Assembly (NCBI RefSeq): GCF_020535565.1 | Contig: NZ_CP084758.1 | Coordinates: 4,601,001 to 4,665,000 of the forward strand | Reading direction: 5' to 3' | Length of the DNA stretch: 64,000 nucleotides | DNA from: Shinella sp. XGS7 | Lineage (GTDB): Bacteria > Pseudomonadota > Gammaproteobacteria > Burkholderiales > Burkholderiaceae_C | Shown: in pieces, positions 54,742-63,596 of the stretch | Layout of the letters: each line of letters starts with the position of its first letter | Position numbering within the stretch: the stretch's first letter is position 1 | Program-made: the position numbers and the translations under genes | Notes under the pieces: model-generated | Databases searched by the model: none | Told to the model about the DNA's origin: nothing | Seen by the model: the letters and a program-made list of their open reading frames with translations, nothing else

Positions 54742-55209
54742 ATGGACCGCATCGATGCCCAGCTGCTGGACCTGTTGCAGCGCGAAGGACGGCTCAGCGT
54801 GGCCGAACTGGCGGAGCGGGTGGCGCTCTCGCAAAGCCCCTGCGCGCGCCGCCTCAAACGCCTGGAAGACAGCGGCCTGATCGCCGGCTACCGCGCGGTG
54901 CTGGACCGCCAGGCCCTGCAGCTGGGCACCACGGTCTTTGTCAATGTGCGCCTCATGCACCACCGCGCCGACGCGGTGCAGCAGTTCGAGGCCGCCATGC
55001 AGGCCATGGCCGAGGTCATCAGCTGCCATGTGGTCTCGGGCAGCCACGACTATCTGCTGGAGGTGGTGGTGGGCGCCCTGGGGGACTATGAGCAGATCGT
55101 GCGCCGCCTGCAGGCCCTGCCGGTGGTGCAGGACATCAACAGCAGCTTTGCCATCCGCTGCGTGAAGAGCGGTGCGCCCCTGCCCCTGCGGGCGCAGGAC
55201 GGCGGCTGA
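54742..55209 (+). CDS. Lrp/AsnC-family transcriptional regulator
   Basis: 155 residues beginning MDRIDAQLLDLLQREGRLSVAELAERVALSQSPCARRLKRLED, the standard Lrp helix-turn-helix. The C-terminal RAM domain follows (HVVSGSHDYLLEVVV). It likely controls its own gene and the divergent EamA exporter in response to an amino acid. Confidence 0.9.
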   Translation: MDRIDAQLLDLLQREGRLSVAELAERVALSQSPCARRLKRLEDSGLIAGYRAVLDRQALQLGTTVFVNVRLMHHRADAVQQFEAAMQAMAEVISCHVVSGSHDYLLEVVVGALGDYEQIVRRLQALPVVQDINSSFAIRCVKSGAPLPLRAQDGG

Positions 55210-55407
55210 GGGCGCTTGGCGCCCCTGTGTGGCGCGCCAGCAATGTGCATGTCGCGCGAGCAACGCCGCATTGCGGGCCCGACATCCACGTTAAGCGCCC
55301 GCTATCTCTAAGCCCGCGGCCGGGCGCTCTTGCCGCGCCTTATCCCGCGTCTCGACAAAAACCCGCTGCCTAGGATGCGAAGCATTCCAACAGCAGCGGA
55401 GTTTTCG

Positions 55408-55863
55408 ATGAGCCTGAGCCCCATCAGCAGCCTTTCCAACAGCCTGGCCTCGGCCCTGCCCCGCGTGGCCTCGCCCAGCCAGGGTCCCAGCGGCGCTTTC
55501 GAGATCAATGCCCGGGAATACGGGCCGGTGGCCGCCACCGTCATCAGCGCCGGGCAGCTGGCCGGCGATGCCGCGCAGACCGTGTGCCACTTCAGCACCG
55601 ACGGCCTGGCCCGCCTGGGGCGCGGCGCCGAGGAGGTGCTGGACGACACGGTGGACGCGGTCAGCGATGGCGTCTCGGCCGTGGTGGATACCGTGAGCGA
55701 TGGCGCCCGCGCCGTGGTCGGCGGCGTGGAAAAGGGGCTGGACGCCGTGGGCGACGCGGCCCACGCCCTCTACGAGGGCACGGGCGACGCCCTGCAGAGC
55801 CTGGCCGGCTACGCCACCCTGGGCGTGGCCGCGGGCCGCCGCATGATCAACGAGACCGCCTGA
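55408..55863 (+). CDS. Small helical protein, 151 residues, unknown function
   Basis: ATG 55408 (MSLSPISSLSNSLA) has a GGAG site. A Ser/Gly-rich N-terminus (1-35) leads into a chain of amphipathic repeats: DDTVDAVSDGVSAVVDTVSDG, then ARAVVGGVEKGLDAVGDA. Val and Ala recur every three to four residues, with acidic faces, suggesting a coiled-coil or membrane-surface helix. No signal peptide. No family is recognised. It precedes a lipoprotein by 4 bases and flgH in one direction. Confidence 0.65.
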   Translation: MSLSPISSLSNSLASALPRVASPSQGPSGAFEINAREYGPVAATVISAGQLAGDAAQTVCHFSTDGLARLGRGAEEVLDDTVDAVSDGVSAVVDTVSDGARAVVGGVEKGLDAVGDAAHALYEGTGDALQSLAGYATLGVAAGRRMINETA

Positions 55864-55867
55864 GCCC

Positions 55868-56428
55868 ATGTGCAAGCTCCGCCCCCTTGCTCAGGCCGCG
55901 CGGACCGCGCTGGCCGGCCTGGCGCTGACGGGCCTGGCAGGCTGCTCGGTCTTCAGCCCCGCGCCGGGCTGGGAGCTGGTCAAGGCCAGCGGCAGCGCCG
56001 CCGCCACCGCCCTGGCCTATGGCCCCAGCCGCGCCCGCGACACGGTGCACCAGGGCGAGGCCGTGCCCGCCAGCGTCTGCATCGAGTTCAACCGCGATGT
56101 GCAGAGCCAGGAGCTGGTGCCCGCGCTGCAGGCCGAGCTGCGCCAGCACCGGGTGGCCAGCCGCGTCTACGAGCTGGGCATGGACGGGCCGGACTGCCGC
56201 GTCTGGCTGCGCTATGTGGCCAGCGTCGAATGGGGCCAGCCGCCCATGTCGGGCGCCTACCGGCCTTATCTGAGCGCCGCGGCCCTGAGCCTGCATCACG
56301 TCGACGGCCGCCTGATGTCCAGCAGCGCCTACCGCCTGGAGGAGGGTCTGGGCCTGGGCCGCTGGAGCAGCACCCGCGACAAGCTGGCCCCCGTGGTCCA
56401 GGCCCTGCTCACCGGTTTCGAGAACTGA
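55868..56428 (+). CDS. Putative lipoprotein (Sbal_3080-like)
   Basis: 186 residues. A signal peptide ends at the lipobox LAGC (Cys26). Conserved-looking block: GPDCRVWLRYVASVEWGQ and GAYRPYLSAAALSL, reminiscent of the Sbal_3080 lipoprotein family. The retained Cys pair (SVCIEF, PDC) may form a disulfide. Role unknown; outer-membrane or periplasmic location expected. Next to flgH in the same direction with a gap of about 60 bases. Confidence 0.7.
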   Translation: MCKLRPLAQAARTALAGLALTGLAGCSVFSPAPGWELVKASGSAAATALAYGPSRARDTVHQGEAVPASVCIEFNRDVQSQELVPALQAELRQHRVASRVYELGMDGPDCRVWLRYVASVEWGQPPMSGAYRPYLSAAALSLHHVDGRLMSSSAYRLEEGLGLGRWSSTRDKLAPVVQALLTGFEN

Positions 56429-56490
56429 GACGCCGCCGCCCCGGCGCGCGCCTCGCCCCAGAACAAGATCCATCGAGGGAATCCAACACC

Positions 56491-57189
56491 ATGTCGTCCA
56501 CCCGTCTCACGCCCGCCATCGCCCTGCTGCTGGGCACCCTGCTCGCCGGCTGCGCCAGCAGCCCGCCGCCGGGCGCCGTCAGCGGCCCCCTGATCGCGCC
56601 CCCGGCCCTGCCCGCCACCTATGTGGAGCGCATCAACAAGGGCGGCATCTACCAGCCCCATCTGCAGACCGCCAGCCTCTTCTCCAGCGAGCGCCGCCCG
56701 CGCCAGATCGGCGACACGCTCAAGGTGGACATTGCCGAGAGCCTGCGCGCCAGCCAGAAGCAGGCCACCAGCACCCAGCGCAACAGCCAGATCGCGGTCA
56801 AGGGTCCGGGTGGCAGCCAGGCCGGCGGCCTGCTGGGAGCCTTGATCAATGCCGATGCCCAGGCCTCGGGCAATGACAGCTTCAAGGGCTCGGGCCAGAG
56901 CGAGAACAGCGCCAGCTTCAGCGCCCAGCTGGCGGCCACGGTGATCAATGTGCTGCCCAACGGCCATCTGGTGGTGGCTGGCGAGCGCAGCATGGCCTTC
57001 AACGGCGGGGCCAACACCCTGCGCTTCTCGGGCGTGGTGGACCCGCGCGATGTGAAGCCGGGCAATGTGGTGGCCTCGGCCGATGTGGTCAACGCCCGCC
57101 TGGAGGTGGCGGGCCAGGGCGAGGTCTCCGAGGCCGCGCAGCGCAACTGGCTGCAGCGGGTGATGAGCCAGAGCCTCTCGATCTGGTGA
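56491..57189 (+). CDS. flgH: FlgH, flagellar L-ring lipoprotein
   Basis: 232 residues. A lipobox LLAGC (Cys20), then the FlgH pattern: YQPHLQTASLFSSERRPRQIGDTLKVDI, KQATSTQRNSQIAVKG and VINVLPNGHLVVAGERSM, FSGVVDPRDVKPGNVV. It forms the outer-membrane ring around the flagellar rod. Unusual place: no other flagellar gene is near. It may be a second, specialised copy or the only copy moved out of its operon. Confidence 0.88.
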   Translation: MSSTRLTPAIALLLGTLLAGCASSPPPGAVSGPLIAPPALPATYVERINKGGIYQPHLQTASLFSSERRPRQIGDTLKVDIAESLRASQKQATSTQRNSQIAVKGPGGSQAGGLLGALINADAQASGNDSFKGSGQSENSASFSAQLAATVINVLPNGHLVVAGERSMAFNGGANTLRFSGVVDPRDVKPGNVVASADVVNARLEVAGQGEVSEAAQRNWLQRVMSQSLSIW

Positions 57190-57215
57190 TCTGCTGAGTT
57201 CGCCGGTGCCGCCGC

Positions 57216-58835
57216 TCAGAGCGCCGACTTGCCGGCCCGCTCCAGCTGGGCGGCCAGCGCGGCCAGGGCGGTGCGGTCCAGCTGGGGCTCATCCAGCAGC
57301 TCGCGCAGGCGGCTAGCCGCGGCCAGCACCGCCTGGCCCAGGGCGCGGGCGTCGGCCGGCCGGCCCAGGGGCAGCTGGAGCAGCAGGCGCTCCAGCAGGG
57401 CCGCCAGGCGCTGGGCGCGGCTGAGGTCGGCACGCGACCAGTCGGCGCCCGCCGGGCGCAGCAGCCACAGCAGGCCCACCAGGCGCCCCTCGCGCCGCAG
57501 GCCCAGCTCCAGGCGCGCGCGGCGCGGGCCGCCAGCCAGGGCTTCGCCCAGCTCGGCCCGCCAGGGATGGCTGGCCGCATCGCTCACCTGCAGGCTGGCC
57601 CCCGGCTGGGCCAGGGCCTGCAGATAGCCGCTCAGGTCGGCGCCCTGCAGCGGCTCGGGGCCGCGGCCCTTGTCCAGCAGGGGGCGGTAGCGGCCCTGGG
57701 CCGACTCGTCCCACCACAGGCGCAGGCCGGCCAGCTCCAGCCCGTCCAGCAGGCGTGGCTGCATATGGGCCCAGGCCGCCTCGAAATCGGCCGGCGCCTC
57801 CAGATGCCAGCCCTGGCCCGCCAGCTCCAGCAGCAGGGCATCGGCCCCCGCGGGGTCGGTGTCGAAGCGGGCCAGTGCCTCCAGGCCGGCCGGCATCTGG
57901 GCCTGGGCCAGGGTGGCCTCCAGGCGCTGGGCCTGCTGGGCGTGATGCCAGCCGGGGCCCAACTCGCCCCGGGCCTGGGCCAGCTCGGCCAGGCGCGCGT
58001 GCACGGCGGCCTGCAGGGCCCGGGCTTGCAGGTTCTCGGCCAGATCCAGGGCCTGCTGGGCCAGATCCTGAGCCGCTTCGCCCTGGGCCAGCTCGCTGAG
58101 CAGCAGGGTGGCCTGCCCCTCCAGCCAGCGGTAGCCGCAGCGCTGACCCAGTTCCTGGGCCTGACGCCCCAGGCGCTCGGCCAGGACCAGATCCCCACGA
58201 TCGCGCGCGCAGCGCGCGTGGTGCCAGATGGCCTCGGCCTGGTAGTCGCGGTGGCCGGCCTCGCGGGCCGAGCTCAGGGCCTCGTCCAGCGCCGGCAGCG
58301 CCGCCTGCGGGCCCTGGGTGGCGCGCAGGGAGGCGGCGCGGTTGAGCGCAATCTTGGCGCGCAGATAGGCGTCGCGCGGCAGGCGGGCGTAATGCGCCTC
58401 GGCCTCTTCCAGCACCCGGCCGCCGCGGGCCCATTCGCCCAGGGCGTAGCACAGATGGGCCAGACCGATGCGGGCCTGGCAGGCGCTGCGCGAGTCGTCG
58501 GCGGCCCAGCCCAGGGTCTGGCTCCAGGCCTTGCAGGCCTGGTTGTAGTCACCGCGCTGGTAGTGCAGACGGCCCAGGGCCTCGCTGAGTTCCGCCGCCT
58601 CGGCAAAGGCGCGCTGGCGCTCGGCGCCGTCCAGCGCCCCCTCCAGCGCGGTCTGCAGCTCCAGGGAACGGCCCCAGCGCTCCAGCACGAAGTACTGGCC
58701 CAGCAAGGCGGCGCGGCGCACCGAAGCCTCGGTCGCCTGGGCCTGGCCCTGCAGCAGGGGCAGCATCAGGCCCGGGTGGCGCATGATGCCGCGCTCCCAG
58801 CGGGCGGTGGCTTGATCGTCGGGGCGAGAACTCAT
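57216..58835 (-). CDS. TPR-repeat protein with C-terminal GAF-like region
   Basis: 539 residues. From residue 40 to 320 there are helical tetratricopeptide-type repeats (LGRLHYQRGDYNQACKAWSQTLG, RIGLAHLCYALGEWARGGRVLEEAE). The rest (about 330-539) has strand-helix features like GAF sensor domains (GLRLWWDESAQGRYRPLLD, RARLELGLRREGRLVGLLWLL). ATG 58835 (MSSRPDDQ) chosen; the frame extends further upstream in low-complexity code. No partner enzyme domain, so it may be a signalling scaffold. Convergent to flgH. Confidence 0.7.
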   Translation of the reverse strand: MSSRPDDQATARWERGIMRHPGLMLPLLQGQAQATEASVRRAALLGQYFVLERWGRSLELQTALEGALDGAERQRAFAEAAELSEALGRLHYQRGDYNQACKAWSQTLGWAADDSRSACQARIGLAHLCYALGEWARGGRVLEEAEAHYARLPRDAYLRAKIALNRAASLRATQGPQAALPALDEALSSAREAGHRDYQAEAIWHHARCARDRGDLVLAERLGRQAQELGQRCGYRWLEGQATLLLSELAQGEAAQDLAQQALDLAENLQARALQAAVHARLAELAQARGELGPGWHHAQQAQRLEATLAQAQMPAGLEALARFDTDPAGADALLLELAGQGWHLEAPADFEAAWAHMQPRLLDGLELAGLRLWWDESAQGRYRPLLDKGRGPEPLQGADLSGYLQALAQPGASLQVSDAASHPWRAELGEALAGGPRRARLELGLRREGRLVGLLWLLRPAGADWSRADLSRAQRLAALLERLLLQLPLGRPADARALGQAVLAAASRLRELLDEPQLDRTALAALAAQLERAGKSAL

Positions 58836-58917
58836 GGCGAGCGGGGGCGGATGGGGCAAAGGCGCAAGGATAGCGGCTGCGCCGCACCGCCCCACTCCCC
58901 GCCCGGGGGCAGGCAGC

Positions 58918-58943
58918 AAAAAGGGCGGCCGAAGCCGCCCTTT
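58918..58943 (-). terminator. Rho-independent terminator of aspS
   Basis: A 10-bp hairpin (AAAGGGCGGC, loop TTCG, GCCGCCCTTT on the minus strand) with TT following, 25 bases after the aspS stop. Confidence 0.8.
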
Positions 58944-58967
58944 GCCAGGATGCGCGCGGGGCGCGGA

Positions 58968-60758
58968 TCAGGCGGCCGGCGTCGGGTTGCGCAGGCGGAT
59001 GTGCAGCTCGCGCAGCTGCTTCTCGTCGACCATGGACGGCGCGCCGGTCAGCAGGCACTGGGCGCGCTGGGTCTTGGGGAAGGCGATCACGTCGCGGATG
59101 GAATCGGCCTTGGTCATCATGGTGACGATGCGGTCCAGACCGAAGGCCAGGCCACCGTGCGGGGGGGCGCCGTACTGCAGCGCGTCCAGCAGGAAGCCGA
59201 ACTTGACGCGCTGCTCCTCGGGGCTGATGTTCAGGGCCTCGAAGACCTTGGCCTGCACCTCGGCGCGGTGGATACGCACCGAACCGCCACCCAGCTCCCA
59301 GCCGTTGAGCACCATGTCGTAGGCCTTGGCCACGCAGGCACCCGGGTCGGTGACCATCAGGTCCTCATGACCGTCCTTGGGCGCGGTGAAGGGGTGGTGC
59401 ACGGCGGACCAGCGCTTGTTCTCCTCGTCTTCCTCGAACATCGGGAAGTCCACCACCCACAGCGGCGCCCACTTGTCCTCGAACAGGCCGTTGGCCTTGC
59501 CGAACTCGCTGTGGCCGACCTTCAGGCGCAGGGCGCCGATGGCGTCGTTGACAATCTTGGCCTTGTCGGCGCCGAAGAAGATCAGGTCGCCGTCCTGGGC
59601 GCCGGTGCGCTTGAGGATCTCGGCGATGGCGGCGTCGTGCAGGTTCTTGACGATGGGCGACTGCAGACCTTCACGGCCCTTGGCCACTTCGTTGACCTTG
59701 ATCCAAGCCAGGCCCTTGGCGCCGTAGATCTTGACGAACTCGGTGTAGCTGTCGATCTCGCCGCGGCTCAGGGCGGCACCGCCCGGCACGCGCAGGGCGA
59801 CGACGCGGCCGCCCTTGGTGGTGGCGGGGGTCGAGAAGACCTTGAAGTCCACATCGGCCATCACCTCGGTCAGCTCGGTGAACTGCAGCTTGACGCGCAG
59901 ATCGGGCTTGTCCGAGCCGTAGAGGAACATGGCGTCGGCGTACTTCATCACCGGGTAGTCGCCCAGCTCGACGTTCAGCGCCTTGCGGAAGACATGGCGG
60001 ATCATGCCCTCGAACATGGCGCGGATCTCTTCCTCGGTCAGGAAGGAGGTCTCGATATCGATCTGGGTGAACTCGGGCTGACGGTCGGCGCGCAGGTCCT
60101 CGTCACGGAAGCACTTGGTGATCTGGTAGTAGCGGTCGAAGCCCGCCACCATCAGCAGCTGCTTGAAGAGCTGGGGCGACTGCGGCAGCGCGAAGAACAT
60201 GCCGTCATGCACGCGGCTCGGGACCAGGTAGTCGCGCGCGCCTTCGGGCGTGCTCTTGGTCAGCATCGGGGTCTCGATGTCGACGAAGCCATGCTCGTCC
60301 AGGAACTTGCGCACTTCCATGGCCACGCGGTAGCGCAGCATCAGGTTGTTCTGCATATAGGGGCGGCGCAGGTCCAGCACGCGATGGGTCAGGCGCGTGG
60401 TCTCGCTGAGGTTCTCGTCGTCCAGCTGGAACGGGGGCGTCACCGAGGGGTTCAGCACTTCCAGCTCATGGCACAGCACCTCGATCTTGCCGCTGACCAG
60501 GTTGGCGTTCTCGGTGCCGGCGGGGCGCGCACGCACCTTGCCGACCACCTTCACGCAGAACTCGTTGCGCACGTCCTCGGCCACCTTGAACATCTCGGGG
60601 CGGTCGGGGTCGCAGACGATCTGCACCAGGCCTTCGCGGTCGCGCAGGTCGATGAAGATCACACCGCCGTGGTCACGGCGGCGATGGGCCCAGCCCATCA
60701 GGGTCACGGTCTGGTCGAGCAGCTTTTCGCTGACTTGGCCGGCATAGCAGGTACGCAT
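58968..60758 (-). CDS. aspS: Aspartyl-tRNA synthetase
   Basis: 596 residues, bacterial-length class II enzyme with a GAD insertion. The N-terminal anticodon-binding OB fold begins MRTCYAGQV. Motif 2 reads [20 protein letters not shown] and motif 3 [10 protein letters not shown]. It charges tRNA-Asp with aspartate (and, in many betaproteobacteria, tRNA-Asn too). ATG 60758 is chosen; the frame extends to 60794 without conserved residues. Clustered with DUF502 and fmdB on the same strand. Confidence 0.95.
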   Translation of the reverse strand: MRTCYAGQVSEKLLDQTVTLMGWAHRRRDHGGVIFIDLRDREGLVQIVCDPDRPEMFKVAEDVRNEFCVKVVGKVRARPAGTENANLVSGKIEVLCHELEVLNPSVTPPFQLDDENLSETTRLTHRVLDLRRPYMQNNLMLRYRVAMEVRKFLDEHGFVDIETPMLTKSTPEGARDYLVPSRVHDGMFFALPQSPQLFKQLLMVAGFDRYYQITKCFRDEDLRADRQPEFTQIDIETSFLTEEEIRAMFEGMIRHVFRKALNVELGDYPVMKYADAMFLYGSDKPDLRVKLQFTELTEVMADVDFKVFSTPATTKGGRVVALRVPGGAALSRGEIDSYTEFVKIYGAKGLAWIKVNEVAKGREGLQSPIVKNLHDAAIAEILKRTGAQDGDLIFFGADKAKIVNDAIGALRLKVGHSEFGKANGLFEDKWAPLWVVDFPMFEEDEENKRWSAVHHPFTAPKDGHEDLMVTDPGACVAKAYDMVLNGWELGGGSVRIHRAEVQAKVFEALNISPEEQRVKFGFLLDALQYGAPPHGGLAFGLDRIVTMMTKADSIRDVIAFPKTQRAQCLLTGAPSMVDEKQLRELHIRLRNPTPAA

Positions 60759-60872
60759 GGTGTTCTTCTCCGGAGTCGGTACGGGCCGCGCCACGGGCGG
60801 GCCCTCAGGGGTTCGATGGGGAAAGCGCTGGCAGGCGATGAGCCCTCAGGGTTGAGCGCGTGCTGAGAACGC

Positions 60873-61532
60873 TCAACCCGGCAGATTTCGCGGATTCTCC
60901 GCGCTCACCGTGACGGGCACGGCGGCCGGTGCCACCACCCCCATCGAGATGATGTACTTCAGGGCCTCGTCCACGCTCATGGCCAGCGGACGCACGCTCT
61001 CGCGCGGCATCATCAGAAAGAAACCCGAGGTGGGGTTGGGCGTGGTGGGCACGTACAGGCTCACATGCTCGCCCGGCAGGGCCTCGGCCACCTCGCCGCC
61101 AGGGCGGCCGGTGACGAAGGCGATGGTCCAGGAACCCTCGCGCGGGTACTGCACCAGCACCGCCTCGCGAAAGGCATTGCCGCTGCTGGAGAACAGGGTG
61201 TCGGAGACCTGCTTGACCGAGCTGTAGATGCTCTTGACGATGGGAATGTTGGAGAGCAGCCGGTCCCATTGGCGCAACCACCACTGGCCGAACATATTGG
61301 CCACGAACACGCCCGTCAGCAGCAGGGCGCCGACCAGGATCACCACCCCCAGGCCCGGCACATGGCGCAGGCCCTCGAGGCTGTCGTGCAGGGACAGCGG
61401 CAGCACGGCCTGCAAGGCGCTGAGCAGCGCCTCGAACACGCCGGTGATCAGGCCCAGCACCCACAGCAGCACCCAGATGGTGATCGCCAGAGGCAGCCAG
61501 ACCAGCAGGCCGGTGATGATGTATTTCTTCAC
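60873..61532 (-). CDS. DUF502 membrane protein
   Basis: 219 residues. Two hydrophobic stretches near the N-terminus (GLLVWLPLAITIWVLLWVLGL and GLGVVILVGALLLTGVFVANM), then a conserved region: NIPIVKSIYSSVKQVSDTL and PTTPNPTSGFFLMMP, standard for DUF502. Function not settled, perhaps envelope related. It lies between fmdB and aspS, a common arrangement in Burkholderiales. Confidence 0.88.
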   Translation of the reverse strand: MKKYIITGLLVWLPLAITIWVLLWVLGLITGVFEALLSALQAVLPLSLHDSLEGLRHVPGLGVVILVGALLLTGVFVANMFGQWWLRQWDRLLSNIPIVKSIYSSVKQVSDTLFSSSGNAFREAVLVQYPREGSWTIAFVTGRPGGEVAEALPGEHVSLYVPTTPNPTSGFFLMMPRESVRPLAMSVDEALKYIISMGVVAPAAVPVTVSAENPRNLPG

Positions 61533-61538
61533 ACGCGC

Positions 61539-61892
61539 TCAGTGGCAGGCGCAGGAGCCGCCGCAGGGGGTGGAGGAGGCGCTGGCACTCTCGCCACCAC
61601 TGCCCGAAGACGAGCTCTCGCCGCCGCCGCTGCTGCTTTCGCCGGCCGCAGCCGGCGCAGAGGCCGCCGCAGCCGCCGTGCCGCTGGCGGCGGCACTGGT
61701 GCCACCGCTGCCGCCACGGAAGTCGGTCACATACCAGCCCGAGCCCTTGAGCTGGAAGCCGGCGGCGGTGACCTGCTTGCTGAAGGTGTCGGCGCCGCAG
61801 GCGGGGCAGGTGCTCAGCGGGGCGTCGGAGAGCTTTTGCAGCACGTCCTTGGCATGGCCGCAGGTGCCGCAGCGATAGGCGTAAATCGGCAT
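61539..61892 (-). CDS. FmdB-family zinc-ribbon protein with long tail
   Basis: 117 residues. The zinc ribbon is MPIYAYRCGTCGHAKDVLQK...CPACGADTFSKQ (about 1-40). After a GSGWYVTDFRGG stretch comes an Ala/Ser/Gly-rich low-complexity tail that ends in CGGSCACH. FmdB-like proteins may be regulators or RNA/metal binding. The tail is longer than in most homologues and its last residues could bind metal. A TATAAT box lies about 38 bases upstream. Confidence 0.85.
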   Translation of the reverse strand: MPIYAYRCGTCGHAKDVLQKLSDAPLSTCPACGADTFSKQVTAAGFQLKGSGWYVTDFRGGSGGTSAAASGTAAAAASAPAAAGESSSGGGESSSSGSGGESASASSTPCGGSCACH

Positions 61893-61981
61893 GGTCTTCT
61901 AACTAAACCGTTGAATATAAAGGCGAAATTATAAGGCGAGCGCCCGCACCCGCCGAGGTGTGCCGCTCAGGCCTCGCCGAC

Positions 61982-63457
61982 TCAGGCCGAAGCCTCGTCG
62001 CTCAGGCCCTCGACATGGCGCTTGTGCACATGGCGATTCTTCAGCCACTGCGGGGCCAGGGAGCCCGTCAGCATGCCCAGCATGGCGGCCAGCAGGCCGG
62101 CCAGCTGGCCCGGGAAGCTCTCGCCCAGATTGCTCACCTGGGGCATGAAGAAGATCCACACGGCGATGCCCGCGGCCAGCGAGAAGATGGCGCCCTGGGT
62201 GGTGGCGCGCTTCCAGTACAGGCCGAAGACCAGGGGCACGAAGGCGCCCACCAGGGTGACCTGGTAGGCCGAGGACACCAACTCATAGATCGAAGTGCCC
62301 TTCATCGCGATCGCGTAGGCCAGCACCAGCAGGGCGAAGATCACGATGGTCCAGCGCATGGCCAGCAGCTGCTCGCGGTCCTTCATCTGCGGGCGCAGAT
62401 TCTTCAGGATGTTCTCGACAAAACTGGTCGAGGGCGCCAGCAGGGTGGCCGAGGAGGTGCTCTTGATGGCCGAAAGCAGCGCGCCGAAGAAGAGGATCTG
62501 CATCACCAGGGGCATATGGGTGAGCACATAGGTGGGCAGCAGCTTCTGGTAGTCGTCGCGCGCCACGTCCAGGGCCTGCTGGCCCATCACCACCACGGCG
62601 CTGGACACGATGAACATAGGCACGAAGGCGAACAGGATGTAGCTGACGCCGCCGATCACGGCGCCCTTGCGCGCCGTCTCGGCGTCCTTGGCCGACATCA
62701 CGCGCTGGAACACGTCCTGCTGCGGGATGCTGCCCAGCATCATGGTGATGGCCGCGCCCACGAACATCGCGATGTCGGTGAAGGTGGGCTCGGGCATCAG
62801 GCGGAACAGGACATTGGCGCGGGCCATGTCCAGCACCTTGTCGGCGCCGCCGGCCAGGTCGGCCGAGAAGATGGCGATGATGGACAGGCCCACGACCAGC
62901 ACGATCATCTGGATGAAGTCGGTCCAGGCCACGGCCAGGAAGCCGCCCACCACCACATAGATCAGCACGGCCAGCAGACCCACGATCATGCCGGCCGTCT
63001 CGGACATGGCGCCATTGGTCAGCACCGAGAACACCAGGCCCAGGGCCGTGATCTGGGCGGCCACCCAGCCCAGATAGCTGAGGATGATGGCGCTGGAGCA
63101 GAAGACCTCCACACCCTTGCCATAGCGCTCGCGGAAGAAGTCGCCGATGGTCAGCAGATTGAGCTTGTAGAGCTTGGCGGCGAAGAAGGTGCCCACCAGC
63201 ACCAGGCACATGCCGGCGCCGAAAGGGTCCTCGATGATGGCGTTGAGGCCGCCCTGCACGAACTTGGCCGGAATGCCCATCACCGTCTCCGCGCCGAACC
63301 AGGTGGCGAAGGTGGTGGTGATCACCATGATCAGGGGCAGGCTGCGGCCGGCGATCGCGAAGTCGGTCGTGTTCTTGATGCGGCTGCCGGCCCAGACGCC
63401 CAGGGCCAGGGTCCCCAGCAGGTAGAGGACAACGAAGACGATCAGGGTGATGTTCAT
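61982..63457 (-). CDS. Sodium:solute symporter (SSS/PutP-like)
   Basis: 491 residues, about thirteen membrane segments. Sodium-site-type regions AGRSLPLIMVITTTFATWFG, GGFLAVAWTDFIQM and STSSATLLAPSTSFVENIL are family marks. Carries proline, pantothenate, acetate or similar solutes in with Na+; the substrate cannot be told from the sequence. The 63458-63596 stretch upstream holds no gene. Confidence 0.87.
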   Translation of the reverse strand: MNITLIVFVVLYLLGTLALGVWAGSRIKNTTDFAIAGRSLPLIMVITTTFATWFGAETVMGIPAKFVQGGLNAIIEDPFGAGMCLVLVGTFFAAKLYKLNLLTIGDFFRERYGKGVEVFCSSAIILSYLGWVAAQITALGLVFSVLTNGAMSETAGMIVGLLAVLIYVVVGGFLAVAWTDFIQMIVLVVGLSIIAIFSADLAGGADKVLDMARANVLFRLMPEPTFTDIAMFVGAAITMMLGSIPQQDVFQRVMSAKDAETARKGAVIGGVSYILFAFVPMFIVSSAVVVMGQQALDVARDDYQKLLPTYVLTHMPLVMQILFFGALLSAIKSTSSATLLAPSTSFVENILKNLRPQMKDREQLLAMRWTIVIFALLVLAYAIAMKGTSIYELVSSAYQVTLVGAFVPLVFGLYWKRATTQGAIFSLAAGIAVWIFFMPQVSNLGESFPGQLAGLLAAMLGMLTGSLAPQWLKNRHVHKRHVEGLSDEASA

Positions 63458-63596
63458 GACCGGAGCCCGGGCTGGGGCGGAACAAGATGTGGACGAGGGA
63501 TCCCGCCGGGGCGGGGCGAAATGCGGGGCGCATTATCCCCAAATGTAGGGAGTTCGCCGCGGCAGCGCCCTCTAGATGCAAGAAGCAGGCCGCCGC

